This document shows positions 9,983-17,908 of a DNA stretch of 64,000 nt, one piece after another. Origin of the DNA: Microthrixaceae bacterium (GTDB lineage: Bacteria > Actinomycetota > Acidimicrobiia > Acidimicrobiales > Microtrichaceae); NCBI GenBank assembly GCA_020637215.1, contig JACJWI010000008.1, positions 62,001 through 126,000 of the forward strand. The letters run 5' to 3'. Positions within the stretch are counted from its first letter, which is position 1, and every line of letters starts with the position of its first letter. Below the pieces are notes generated by a model. The model saw only the letters and a program-made list of their open reading frames with translations, did no database searches and had not been told where the DNA came from. Position numbers and translations under genes: made by a program.

Positions 9983-10218
9983 GCCGCCGAACTTGTAGCC
10001 CACACGCCACGCCAGCGACCGCCAGCTACAACAACACCAGCCGCCCCCGAACTTGTAGCCCACACGCCACGCCAGCGACCGCCAGCTACAACAACACCAG
10101 CCGCCGCCGAACTTGTAGCCCACACGCCACCCCAGGAACCACCAACGACAACAACACCAGCCGCCGCCGAACTTGTAGCCCACACGCCACCCCAGCAACC
10201 GCCAGCTACAACAACACC
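9983..10218. repeat. Array of four 60-bp repeats with internal inverted repeat (family A, copy 1)
   Basis: Four direct units of exactly 60 bp. The landmark ACTTGTAGCC falls at 9991, 10051, 10111 and 10171. In most units TTGTAGC pairs with GCTACAA about 25 bases later (for example 9993-9999 with 10025-10031); the third unit has lost this pairing. The array fills the whole gap between the hydroxy-acid oxidase start and the end of the thioesterase gene. No open reading frame of coding character runs through it. Confidence 0.9.
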
Positions 10219-10241
10219 GGATGGGCGATACCTCGACGGGC

Positions 10242-11054
10242 CTATCCGGCGAGTCGGGTCTGGCGGGTGGTGGCCAGCAGCGACCCGTCGGGCAGCCAGA
10301 TCCACCCGTCCTCGACCGCGAATCCATCGTGGGAGTGCACCGCGTGCATGCGGGCGGTCAGGAACTCGTCGGACTCCAACGTCCAGGTCGGTTCGGCGTG
10401 ATGGATCTGGATCGAGTATTCGATCGTGACCGCCCGTGCGGGTTCGGTCGCCCGGGTGAACACCGCCGGCGGGAAGTAGTCGCCGAACATGGTGAGCCAC
10501 GCGTGGTCGAAGGTCCGGCGACCGTCTGCACCCGGTTCCATCGGTCGACTCCAGGCGAGCCACTCGGCCCGCTCCGCCCCGGCGAACATCGTCGTGTCGG
10601 GATGCAGGTGGGTCTCGACGTTGTTGAGATGGGCCGGCTCGTCACCCCAACGCAACAGCACGGTCCCCTCGGGCCGCGACGGAGGCGGTTCCACATCGCT
10701 GAAGGCGGCGCCGTCCCACGGCGGGGAGTGATGGAGGCGGGCGACGGTGGTGGTGCGACCGTCCTGGACTGTGCGCACATGGGTGCTGACGAGGTTGCGG
10801 CCCTGTCGGACGACGTCGACCTCCAGTTCGATGTCACCGATCACGTTGCCCCGCACGTAGCCGAAGGTGGCCGATCGCAGGCTGGTCGACGGATCAGCCC
10901 CGAGCCCGGCGACGACCGACTCGGAGGCCCGGACCGCCAGCGCGGCGACGATCCCGCCGTGCACTCCCTGCAGCGACCGCCAGTGCTCGTCGACGTGCGC
11001 TCGGAACGATCCCTCACCCAACGGTTCCACGGCGATGGCGGTGTTCCAGTCCAT
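10242..11054 (-). CDS. TesB-like double-hotdog acyl-CoA thioesterase
   Basis: A 270-residue protein with two hotdog halves. The first half has the thioesterase-type phrase LQGVHGGIVAALAVRASE and the strand pattern GDIELEVDVVRQGRNLVSTHVRTVQDGR; the second has TIEYSIQIHHAE and ends with GSLLATTRQTRLAG, matching TesB-like families that hydrolyse acyl-CoA esters. The acyl chain is not predictable. It lies alone between two arrays of the 60-bp repeat, with 23 bp to one side and 54 bp to the other, in the same direction as its neighbours. Confidence 0.8.
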   Translation of the reverse strand: MDWNTAIAVEPLGEGSFRAHVDEHWRSLQGVHGGIVAALAVRASESVVAGLGADPSTSLRSATFGYVRGNVIGDIELEVDVVRQGRNLVSTHVRTVQDGRTTTVARLHHSPPWDGAAFSDVEPPPSRPEGTVLLRWGDEPAHLNNVETHLHPDTTMFAGAERAEWLAWSRPMEPGADGRRTFDHAWLTMFGDYFPPAVFTRATEPARAVTIEYSIQIHHAEPTWTLESDEFLTARMHAVHSHDGFAVEDGWIWLPDGSLLATTRQTRLAG

Positions 11055-11108
11055 CGTCGGTGTCTACCCGGCCACCGAACCTGTCGGCCACCGGCGACCG
11101 ACCGTCCG

Positions 11109-11277
11109 TGAACTTGTAGCCCACGCGCCACGACAGCGACCGTGGCCTACAACATCGCCTGCGGCCAGCGAACTTGTAGCCCACGCGCCACGACAGCGAC
11201 CGCGGCCTACAACATCGCCAGCGCCCAACGAACTTGTAGCCCACGCGCCACGACAGCGACGCACAGCTACAAGTTCG
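11109..11277. repeat. Array of three 60-bp repeats ending in a 12-bp hairpin (family A, copy 2)
   Basis: Three direct 60-bp units related to the array at 9983, with AACTTGTAGC at 11111, 11171 and 11231. In the first two units TTGTAG-N-CCACG pairs with CGTGG-N-CTACAA. In the last unit CGAACTTGTAGC (11229-11240) pairs perfectly with GCTACAAGTTCG (11266-11277). The right arm carries the final two codons and the stop of the neighbouring minus-strand gene. Confidence 0.9.
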
Positions 11278-11899
11278 GGTGGGGGCTCGAGGTGCGACGG
11301 CGCCTGCGACGGCGGGAGGCCCGGGCGATCAGTACCGAGCCACCCACCACCGCCACCGTTGCTCCCGCCACGACCGCCACCGCGACCACCCGACGGTCCG
11401 CCGCCGAGCCGCGGCAGGCCCCGCGACCATCGCCAGCACCGGCGCCAGCACCGTCGGCGTCGCTCCCGACGGAGGCGTCCTCGTAGAACGACGCCGGGAC
11501 CGACAGGACGAAGCCCGCCGCCGGTAGCGCCCACACGGACCGACCCCACCCCAGAGCGAGCTCCCGGTCGCGGATCGCCCGCCACGGGGTGATCCGACCG
11601 CTGCACACCCGACTCATGGTCAACCACGGACCCGACATGGCGGCGACCCCGGGCCGGGCGCCATCGGCGATCTCGACGCCGTCGGAGCCGAAGGTCACCG
11701 TGATCGACACGTCGCGGTCCGACGCCGTCAGCACCACCGAGCCCCGCGTCCGCGCCGCCACCCGCGCCCGACCGGGGAAGTCGCGGAGGTTGTCCTCGAG
11801 CAGCCCGGCGATCATCACCGCCATGCCCGACGCGTCGTCGCCGTCGCGCAGCACGACCGGCGGAACGGATCCGACGGCCTCCACCGACGAGGCACTCAC
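11267..11899 (-). CDS. SCP2-like protein with C-terminal membrane anchor
   Basis: About 210 residues, GTG start overlapping the stop of the upstream oxidoreductase (GTGA). Residues 25-125 resemble a sterol carrier protein 2 fold weakly: charged helix AGLLEDNLRDFPGRARVAAR, strands VVLTASDRDVSITVTFGSDGVEIADG, then helix PWLTMSRVCSGRITPWRAI. After an Ala/Gly/Asp linker comes one membrane helix, VVAVAVVAGATVAVVGGSVLIA, and an arginine run, so the N-terminal domain may face outward. The last residues and stop are encoded by a repeat arm. It probably partners the oxidoreductase before it in lipid or sterol-like chemistry; this is inference. Confidence 0.6.
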   Translation of the reverse strand: MSASSVEAVGSVPPVVLRDGDDASGMAVMIAGLLEDNLRDFPGRARVAARTRGSVVLTASDRDVSITVTFGSDGVEIADGARPGVAAMSGPWLTMSRVCSGRITPWRAIRDRELALGWGRSVWALPAAGFVLSVPASFYEDASVGSDADGAGAGAGDGRGACRGSAADRRVVAVAVVAGATVAVVGGSVLIARASRRRRRRRTSSPHPNL

Positions 11900-13491
11900 A
11901 CCTGGGCCCACCACTTGTCGATGTCGAGGTCGTCCGCGATCACCTGCAGCGCGTTGTAGCCCGGCCCGAAGGTGATGAAGCCGTGCGGGTGCTGGGTGGA
12001 GCCGGCCATGTACAGCCCGTCGACCGGCGTGCGGTACTGGCCCAGCTCGGGAAGCGGCCGCTGGTCCAGCATGTTGGCCAGGCTGATCTCGCCCATCATC
12101 CAGTCGCCCTTGACCATGTTGGGCAGCTTGCGGGCGATGTCGAGCGGGGTGAACACGTCCCACTCGACCAGGGCGTCGTCGGTCAGGTTCGGCGCGTAGT
12201 GACGCCACGCCTCGATGCAGCGATGACCGTAGGAGCGACCGATCCCGTCCCAGGTCCCCTCACCGCCGTCGGCCAGGGCGAACGGGGCGAACTGGCGCAG
12301 CAGCCCGGTGTAGAAGCCCTCGGGCGCGTCGGTCGGGTCGTACAGCGAGTTGACCGCTGCGTTGGGGTGCGGGTCGACGAGCTCGCCGGCGCGGATCCGG
12401 GCCCAGTCCTCGTCGAAGCGTCCGGTCGAGTCGATGCCCAGGTTGACCACCCAGGCCCGGTCGACGTCGGGGTTGAACGAGGCGGCCCGGTACTGCGGCA
12501 GCGCGGCCATGGCCAGGTGCACCGAGAACAGCGACCAGTCCTTGTGCTGGATCTCGGTCTTGACCTTGTGTGCGAGCTCCTCGCCGACCACCGACGAGTC
12601 GAGGAACTCGAGGAACGTCTGCTCAGCCGACACCGTCGAGGCGACCAGCTTGCGGGCCTCGATCTCGGTGCCGTCGGCCAGGCGCACGCCGACCGCGCGC
12701 CCGCCGTCGACGAGGATGCGGTCGACCTCGGCGTCGGAGATCATCACCCCGCCGTGCTGGGCCAGGTCGCGCCACAGCGCGTGGGCGAGCCGGTGCGAGC
12801 CACCGATGCACAGGTGCCAGTTGTTGATCTTGCCGACCAGCAGCGGGAACCCGATCGCCAGGCCCATCACGTCGTTGGTGTAGGAGCAGACCGCCCCGTG
12901 GAAGGCCAGGTGCGCCTTGATCTTGGGGTTGGTGAAGTGCGCGTCGAGGAACTGGTTGATCGTCTCGCGACGGAGCTTGACCGACAGGAACTCCGAGCGC
13001 TTGTCCACCCCGAACGTCGACAGCGCCTTGGTCAGCTCCTTGACCGACAGCGGCGGCTGGTACATCAGCGTGCCGAGCAGCAGGTCGACGAACCCGTGTG
13101 CCTCGTCGTAGAGCCGCTTGAACGTCGCCGCGTCCTGGGCGGAGAACTCGGCCATCGCCTCGACGGTCCGGTCGATGTCCTCGTAGATGCACAGCGCGGT
13201 GTCGTCGTCGAACACCGAGGCCATCTGCACCTCGGGACGGACGTACTCGATGCCGTGGCCGCGCACGTCGAGGTCGGTGACCGGCGGCGCCATGCCGACG
13301 AACGTGTGGTAGTTGGCGTGGATGTTGTGCAGGAAGCCGGGGCGGGTGACCTCCTCGGTGCACAGCCCGCCGCCCTCCTCGTGACGCCGCTCGAGCACGA
13401 CGACGTCGAGACCGGAGCGGGCCAGGTAGGCGCCGAGGGTCAGGCCGTTGTGACCGGCGCCGATGATGACGGCGTCGTAGGTGCGGGTCAC
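11896..13491 (-). CDS. FAD-dependent oxidoreductase, phytoene-desaturase-like (first of pair)
   Basis: A 531-residue flavoprotein. The N-terminus has the dinucleotide-binding motif DAVIIGAGHNGLTLGAYLA followed by VVVLERRHEEGGG; the C-terminus has the second FAD motif GLYMAGSTQHPHGFITFGPGYNALQ. This architecture belongs to the CrtI/phytoene dehydrogenase-like and retinol saturase group, which oxidise or reduce polyprenoid and other lipophilic substrates. The real substrate is unknown. The GTG start at 13489-13491 overlaps the end of the small SCP2-like gene (GTGA). It is a paralogue of the protein encoded at 13955-15577. Confidence 0.8.
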   Translation of the reverse strand: MTRTYDAVIIGAGHNGLTLGAYLARSGLDVVVLERRHEEGGGLCTEEVTRPGFLHNIHANYHTFVGMAPPVTDLDVRGHGIEYVRPEVQMASVFDDDTALCIYEDIDRTVEAMAEFSAQDAATFKRLYDEAHGFVDLLLGTLMYQPPLSVKELTKALSTFGVDKRSEFLSVKLRRETINQFLDAHFTNPKIKAHLAFHGAVCSYTNDVMGLAIGFPLLVGKINNWHLCIGGSHRLAHALWRDLAQHGGVMISDAEVDRILVDGGRAVGVRLADGTEIEARKLVASTVSAEQTFLEFLDSSVVGEELAHKVKTEIQHKDWSLFSVHLAMAALPQYRAASFNPDVDRAWVVNLGIDSTGRFDEDWARIRAGELVDPHPNAAVNSLYDPTDAPEGFYTGLLRQFAPFALADGGEGTWDGIGRSYGHRCIEAWRHYAPNLTDDALVEWDVFTPLDIARKLPNMVKGDWMMGEISLANMLDQRPLPELGQYRTPVDGLYMAGSTQHPHGFITFGPGYNALQVIADDLDIDKWWAQV

Positions 13492-13955
13492 GGCGCCACC
13501 GCCCCGGCCACGGCGGCGTAGGGCGGTCGCCCGAGCGGCCACGTGGTGTCGACCCCGGAGGTGTAGGCGCCGAGCAGCACGTTGACCAGCTCGGCCTGGC
13601 GCAGCAGGAACCGCATGTCGCCTCGCACCTTGATCGAGCCGTGCAGGACGATCTCGATCGGGTCGTCGAGGGCGGCGGCGATGCCGTCGAACACGCTGGC
13701 ATCTCCGGTGAAGCGGTAGTCGAGCTTCTCGTCGGGATCGGCGTCGAGCTCCCGGTACCACAGGCATCGGCCCTGCTCGATGCGGATCAGGAACCGGCGC
13801 ATCCCGTCGGCGGGCGTGTAGGGCGATGCGCCGTCGCCGACGATCTCGACGCAGATCGTCCACGCCCCCTCGGGGGTGTCGGAGAGCCCGTCGACCGCGG
13901 CGTTGATCGCGTCCTTGACCGCGTCGTACCACTCCGGCGTGTAGATGTCGGGCAT
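13488..13955 (-). CDS. Small SCP2-like lipid-binding domain protein
   Basis: A 155-residue soluble protein whose second half follows the SCP2 sterol-transfer pattern: LDYRFTGDASVFDGIAAALDDP, then IVLHGSIKVRGDMRFLLRQAELVNVLL, where the glycines around the strand and the terminal helix are typical. SCP2 domains bind sterols or fatty acyl chains in a hydrophobic tunnel. The ATG shares one base with the stop of the upstream oxidoreductase (TGATG), and its stop overlaps the next oxidoreductase start, so it is a tightly coupled middle gene. It may hand hydrophobic substrate to the flavoenzymes. Confidence 0.7.
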   Translation of the reverse strand: MPDIYTPEWYDAVKDAINAAVDGLSDTPEGAWTICVEIVGDGASPYTPADGMRRFLIRIEQGRCLWYRELDADPDEKLDYRFTGDASVFDGIAAALDDPIEIVLHGSIKVRGDMRFLLRQAELVNVLLGAYTSGVDTTWPLGRPPYAAVAGAVAP

Positions 13956-15577
13956 CAGTAGCTCCTCCCGGATCCGATCGGGCTGGGGAGCCCGAAGTCC
14001 TCGGCGATCTTCTTGTACGCGTTGTACCCGCAGGCCGCGTGCACGCCGCCGCCGGGGTAGGCCGAGGACCCGCAGAGGTAGAGGCCCTCGATCTCGGTCC
14101 GGTAGTTGGACGCCTCGGGGAAGGGCCGGTTGACGCCCTGCTGGTCGGGCACGAACTCGCCGTGGGAGAAGTCGCCCTCCCGCATCATGTTCTTCCGCTC
14201 CATCTGGTCCGGCGTGTAGAGCTTGTGGGCGATCACGTTGTCGGCGGTCATGTTCGGGGCGAACTCGCGCCACCGAGCCAGGAACCGGTCGTTGAAGGTG
14301 GTGCGCACCTCCTCCCACTCCTCGGTGCTCAGCTCGCTGGCGACCGGGAAGAAGTACCAGCCGGTCGCGGCGTGGCGACCCGGCGGGGCCTGGGAGCGGT
14401 CCCACAGGCTGTTGACCCACGTGCCCGCGGCGGGCGCCGGCAGCAGTCCCGAGTAGGCGTCGCGGATGTAGCGCGCCATGTCGTCGGGGCCGTCGTAGCC
14501 GACGACGGTGTAGAAGCACTTGTCGATCTCGGGGTCCCAGCGCGCCGAGCGGTAGGCGGGCGCCTCGTAGAGGCAGAACATCGGCGTGGCGAGCACATGG
14601 CTGGGGCCGAAGCGGAAGTCCTTGGCCCGCTTGACCCACAACGGGCTGAGGTGCTCCTCGCCGACCAGGCCGATCAGGGTCTGGTGCACGTCCGCGTTCG
14701 ACGCCACCAGCTTCTCGGCCCGGTACTCGACGCCCCGGGCGACCACGCCGACAGCCCGACCGTCCTCGACCAGGATGCGATCGACGTGGGCGTTCTCGAT
14801 CAGGTCGACACCCTCGCGGTAGCAGGCCTGGGTCATCGCCTTGGCCAGGCCGTGGGTGCCGCCCATGACGAGCTTCCAGTTGGCGGTGGTCCACATCAGG
14901 AACGTCAGGAAGTCGGTGCCGGTGACCGCGGTGTCGATCGGCAGCCCCCACTCGACGCTGACCCGGTACATCAACGCCCGCAGCTCCGGCGTCTCGAACA
15001 TCTCGTCGATGACCATCTTGGGGGTCTTGAGCGCGAAGTGGCCGGTGACGCCCAGGTCGCCGAACGTGCCCTCGAGGATGGCGGCGCGGCCCTCCAGGGT
15101 TCCCATGCCGACCGCGGCGGTGGACCCCGGCGGGTTGTAGAGGCCTACCGCGAGCAGCTCCTCGAAGCGAGCGGCGCGCTGCTTGAGCTCGACGAAGGTG
15201 TCGGCGTCGGAGCGCGAGTAGCGGGCGATGCTGGCGTGGGTCCGATCCAGCAGGTCCGGCCGGTGCAGGATGACCGGCGGCCGGCCGTCCGCGAAGGCGA
15301 TGCCGGCCTGGGCCTCGGGCATGACAGTGCGCAGACCCAGGTCCTCGAGCCCGAAGTCCTGAATCATCGGCATGACGTCGAAGAACTCCATGAACTGGGC
15401 GTGCATGTTGTGGCGGTAGCCCGACAGCACCGGTTCCTCGGTGTTGACGCCTCCGCCCTCTTCGTGGCGACGTTCGATGATCGCCGTCGAGAGCCCGGCC
15501 CGTTGGAGGTAGGCGGCGAGGCAGAGACCGTTGTGGCCCGCCCCGATCACCACGGCGTCGTACGTGCGACTCGTCAC
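13955..15577 (-). CDS. FAD-dependent oxidoreductase, phytoene-desaturase-like (second of pair)
   Basis: A 540-residue paralogue of the flavoprotein at 11896-13491. It starts TYDAVVIGAGHNGLCLAAYL and IIERRHEEGGG, nearly the same words as its partner, and ends GLYLCGSSAYPGGGVHAACGYNAYKKI. Substrate-channel residues differ clearly between the two, for example NMHAQFMEFFDVMP against NIHANYHTFVGMAP, so they probably act on different or successive intermediates. It starts with GTG at 15575-15577 and is the first gene of a four-gene operon alternating oxidoreductase and SCP2-like protein. A palindrome 134 bp upstream may control it or the divergent gene. Confidence 0.8.
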   Translation of the reverse strand: MTSRTYDAVVIGAGHNGLCLAAYLQRAGLSTAIIERRHEEGGGVNTEEPVLSGYRHNMHAQFMEFFDVMPMIQDFGLEDLGLRTVMPEAQAGIAFADGRPPVILHRPDLLDRTHASIARYSRSDADTFVELKQRAARFEELLAVGLYNPPGSTAAVGMGTLEGRAAILEGTFGDLGVTGHFALKTPKMVIDEMFETPELRALMYRVSVEWGLPIDTAVTGTDFLTFLMWTTANWKLVMGGTHGLAKAMTQACYREGVDLIENAHVDRILVEDGRAVGVVARGVEYRAEKLVASNADVHQTLIGLVGEEHLSPLWVKRAKDFRFGPSHVLATPMFCLYEAPAYRSARWDPEIDKCFYTVVGYDGPDDMARYIRDAYSGLLPAPAAGTWVNSLWDRSQAPPGRHAATGWYFFPVASELSTEEWEEVRTTFNDRFLARWREFAPNMTADNVIAHKLYTPDQMERKNMMREGDFSHGEFVPDQQGVNRPFPEASNYRTEIEGLYLCGSSAYPGGGVHAACGYNAYKKIAEDFGLPSPIGSGRSY

Positions 15578-15710
15578 CGCTGACCCCCGATACTTCTAGT
15601 GGTTGCTCGACAATATGTTCGGAGTCGCGCGCCGGGTCAACGGATCGCTGTGGTGGTGGTTGTCACAGCCGCGTGACGCGCGGGTCGCCATGCTGGACGA
15701 TCCCGGCGTT

Positions 15711-15728
15711 ATCATACGCTCGTATGAT
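15711..15728. promoter_or_regulatory. Palindromic operator candidate overlapping a start codon
   Basis: ATCATACG-CT-CGTATGAT is an 18-bp perfect inverted repeat in the divergent region between the oxidoreductase operon (start 15577) and the membrane protein gene. The ATG at 15724-15726 lies inside the right arm, so a bound repressor would cover the start site. The symmetry suits a TetR-type dimer, but no matching regulator is adjacent. Confidence 0.6.
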
Positions 15729-16308
15729 CCTCGGTCGATCGTCGGAGGTGCACGACCACGACGACACGACCGCGGAATCGCGATGGGTCCGACCGGTGAC
15801 GACGATCGACACCGGGTCGGACTGGCCGCGCACCGGCGTGATGCGCGGCCTGGTGGCCGGCGCGACAGCACCGGTGATCGCCGCCGCAGCGGCCTGGGTC
15901 ACGGTGCTCCTGATCCCGGCCGAGCCGCTGCCCGAAGGCACCATCACCACCTCGACGCAGACGACCTTCCAGGCACTCGCCGGTCTGTGGTTCCTGGGCC
16001 TGGCTCTCCTGATCGTCACGTCGGTCGGGGTCCTGGTCGGCGCGGCCGTCGGGTCCGCGGCCGGCACCGTGGCCGCCGCACTCGATGCCGTCACCTCGAA
16101 AGCCCTGCCCCCGGTGCTCGTCGGGCTGTTGGCGGACATCGCTGCAGCGGGGCTCGCCCAAGTGGTGGTGCTGATGGTGATCCCGGGATGGAGAGGGCCG
16201 TGGGCCGACGACCGGATCGTGGCGCTGCTCACCGCCCTCCCGTTCGCCATCGCCGGCATCGGCCTGTGGGTCGCCCCCCTGCGCCGCGGAGCTCCCATCG
16301 GACCTTGA
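15724..16308 (+). CDS. Hypothetical four-helix membrane protein
   Basis: About 194 residues from the ATG at 15724. A hydrophilic, histidine- and aspartate-containing N-terminus (SSEVHDHDDTTAESRW) precedes four hydrophobic segments: LVAGATAPVIAAAAAWVTVLL, ALAGLWFLGLALLIVTSVGVLVGAAVG, VLVGLLADIAAAGLAQVVVLMVI and IVALLTALPFAIAGIGLWVA. I do not recognise the family. The ATG sits within an 18-bp palindrome and has no ribosome site, which suggests a leaderless message; a downstream GTG start is possible. It ends 33 bp before the ArsR gene. Confidence 0.55.
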   Translation: MILGRSSEVHDHDDTTAESRWVRPVTTIDTGSDWPRTGVMRGLVAGATAPVIAAAAAWVTVLLIPAEPLPEGTITTSTQTTFQALAGLWFLGLALLIVTSVGVLVGAAVGSAAGTVAAALDAVTSKALPPVLVGLLADIAAAGLAQVVVLMVIPGWRGPWADDRIVALLTALPFAIAGIGLWVAPLRRGAPIGP

Positions 16309-16332
16309 CGCCCCGAGACATCAGCGCGATCG

Positions 16333-16350
16333 TACAACCATATGGTTGTA
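16333..16350. promoter_or_regulatory. Perfect 18-bp palindrome, probable ArsR operator covering the start codon
   Basis: TACAACCATATGGTTGTA is an uninterrupted palindrome. The ATG of the ArsR gene (16342-16344) is its centre-right part, so the first codons Met-Val-Val are written by the operator itself. This predicts direct autorepression and a leaderless start. Confidence 0.75.
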
Positions 16351-16746
16351 GATCAGCTCGGAACGGATCACGGTGACGTGGATCGGCTCTCAGAGGCCGA
16401 GATCGACCGCATCTTCCATGCTCTGGCGGACAGGACCCGACGGGACATCCTGGCCGTCACCGCCGGCGACGGCCGGAGCATCTCCGCACTCGCAGAGCGC
16501 TACCCGATGAGCTTCGCGGCGGTGCAGAAGCACGTGGCCGTCCTCGAGGAGGCCGGCCTGGTCACCAAGGAGCGACGGGGCCGAGAACGACTGGTGCGCA
16601 CCGAGGTCGACCCGATCCGTCGGGTGAGTGAGGTCCTCGACGGGATCGAGGACCTGTGGCGGTCCCGGCTGGAGCGGATCGACGACCTGTTGAAGTCCGA
16701 GCGGACGACCGACGCGCGCACACCGAACCGAGGAGACCGCCCATGA
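16342..16746 (+). CDS. ArsR family transcriptional regulator
   Basis: A 134-residue winged-helix repressor: IDRIFHALADRTRRDILAV, then ISALAERYPMSFAAVQKHVAVLEEAGLVTKERRGRERLV, the classic ArsR helix-turn-helix and wing. No metal-binding cysteines are present, so it belongs to the non-metal ArsR group commonly paired with SRPBCC genes. The start ATG lies in the 18-bp palindrome at 16333-16350. Its stop overlaps the ATG of the SRPBCC gene (ATGA), and a RibD-like gene follows, giving a three-gene operon presumably repressed by this protein. Confidence 0.88.
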   Translation: MVVDQLGTDHGDVDRLSEAEIDRIFHALADRTRRDILAVTAGDGRSISALAERYPMSFAAVQKHVAVLEEAGLVTKERRGRERLVRTEVDPIRRVSEVLDGIEDLWRSRLERIDDLLKSERTTDARTPNRGDRP

Positions 16747-17240
16747 GCGTGACCAGCATCGACAAGGACCCCGACGCGCTGACCATGACGGTCACCGCGC
16801 ACCTGGACGCCACCGTCGAACGGGCGTGGCAGCTCTGGGCCGACCCGCACCAGTTCGAGCGGTGGTGGGGGCCGCCGGGCTATCCGACCACCGTCGTCGA
16901 CCACGACCTCCGGGCCGGAGGTCGCATCACCTTCTACATGTCCGGCCCCGAGGGCGACCGCCACGACTCCACGTGGGACGTCCTTGCTGCGGACCCTCCC
17001 CAGCACCTGGAGCTCCGTGACGCGGACGTCGACAGCGACGGGGTGCCCAACGACGGCAACGCCATGACCGCCATGGTCATCACGTTCGACGCCGCCGAGA
17101 GCGGCGGCACCGAGATGGTCATCCGCACGCACTTCGACTCGTTGGCCGGCATGGAGCACGTCCTGGCCACCGGGGTCGAGGAGGGGATGGTCATGGTCAT
17201 CGACCAGATCGACGCGGCCCTGGCCGGCGCCGCGACCTGA
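16743..17240 (+). CDS. SRPBCC (AHSA1-like) domain protein
   Basis: A 165-residue START/SRPBCC-fold protein of the AHSA1 type. It shows the typical AHLDATVERAWQLWADPHQFERWWGPPGYPTTV, then GGRITFYMSGPEG, and ends with a long helix GMEHVLATGVEEGMVMVIDQIDAAL over the ligand cavity. These proteins bind small hydrophobic ligands or act in stress responses; no catalytic residues can be assigned. It overlaps the ArsR gene by four bases, a common arrangement in actinobacteria. Confidence 0.85.
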   Translation: MSVTSIDKDPDALTMTVTAHLDATVERAWQLWADPHQFERWWGPPGYPTTVVDHDLRAGGRITFYMSGPEGDRHDSTWDVLAADPPQHLELRDADVDSDGVPNDGNAMTAMVITFDAAESGGTEMVIRTHFDSLAGMEHVLATGVEEGMVMVIDQIDAALAGAAT

Positions 17241-17253
17241 GGAGCGGCCCCGG

Positions 17254-17817
17254 ATGAGACCCCTTCGGTACTCGATCAACGTCACGCTCGACGGCTGCTG
17301 CCACCACGAGGCCGGGATCCCTCCCGACGAGGAGTCGATGAGCTACTGGACCGAGGAGATGCAACGAACCGACGCCATGATCCTCGGACGCGTCACCTAC
17401 GAGATGATGGAGTCGGCGTGGCGGAGACCCACCTCGGGTGCGTGGCCCGACTGGATGGAGGAGTGGGAGGTCCCGTTCGCCGAGGCGATCGACCGGACGA
17501 AGAAGCACGTCGTGTCGAGCACGTTGAGCGGGGTCGACTGGAACGCCGAGTTGGTCCAGGGCGACCTCGGCCCCGCGATCGAGCAGCTCAAAGCGCAGCC
17601 CGGAGAAGCCCTGTCGGTGGGCGGTGTGACGCTCCCGCTCGCGCTCGCCGACCTGGGACTGATCGACGAGTACGAGTTCCTCGTGCAACCGGTCCTGGCC
17701 GGACACGGCCCGACGTTGCTCGCCGGGCTCCGCGACCGCATCCCACTCGAGCTCGTGCATCGCCGCGAGTTCCGCTCGGGGGCGGTCGCCCTGCGCTACC
17801 GACCCGCGGTCCGCTGA
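17254..17817 (+). CDS. Dihydrofolate reductase-family protein (RibD C-terminal-like)
   Basis: A 187-residue protein with the RibD_C/dihydrofolate reductase fold: RYSINVTLDGCCHH at the start, then MILGRVTYEMMESAW with the family GRxTYE motif, and LSVGGVTLPLALADLGLIDEYEFLVQPVLAGHGPTLL, matching the nucleotide-binding and C-terminal strands. Stand-alone members of this family are usually of unknown role. The ATG has a GGAG site about 10 bases upstream and lies 13 bp after the SRPBCC gene, so it is the third gene of the ArsR operon. Confidence 0.82.
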   Translation: MRPLRYSINVTLDGCCHHEAGIPPDEESMSYWTEEMQRTDAMILGRVTYEMMESAWRRPTSGAWPDWMEEWEVPFAEAIDRTKKHVVSSTLSGVDWNAELVQGDLGPAIEQLKAQPGEALSVGGVTLPLALADLGLIDEYEFLVQPVLAGHGPTLLAGLRDRIPLELVHRREFRSGAVALRYRPAVR

Positions 17818-17908
17818 CCGACAGGACAGTTGCGATCGCGGACCTGCGCGCCCCGGACGAACGGACGGACCGCAGCCTCCCGAGAGGTTGGGGGCATAGG
17901 CTCCGCGC

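Noticed and set aside
9983..10218. CRISPR array
   Set aside because: Repeats are contiguous 60-bp units without unique spacers of constant length, and no cas gene is nearby.
10000..10400. Open frames running through the 60-bp repeats, giving periodic Trp/Gly-rich or Thr/Asn-rich peptides
   Set aside because: The period of 60 bases is a multiple of three, so repeats stay open by chance in several frames; no start with a ribosome site and no conserved domain.
16656..16742. Upstream extension of the SRPBCC gene
   Set aside because: The extension overlaps the ArsR gene in another frame; the ATGA overlap at 16743 is the typical operon junction.
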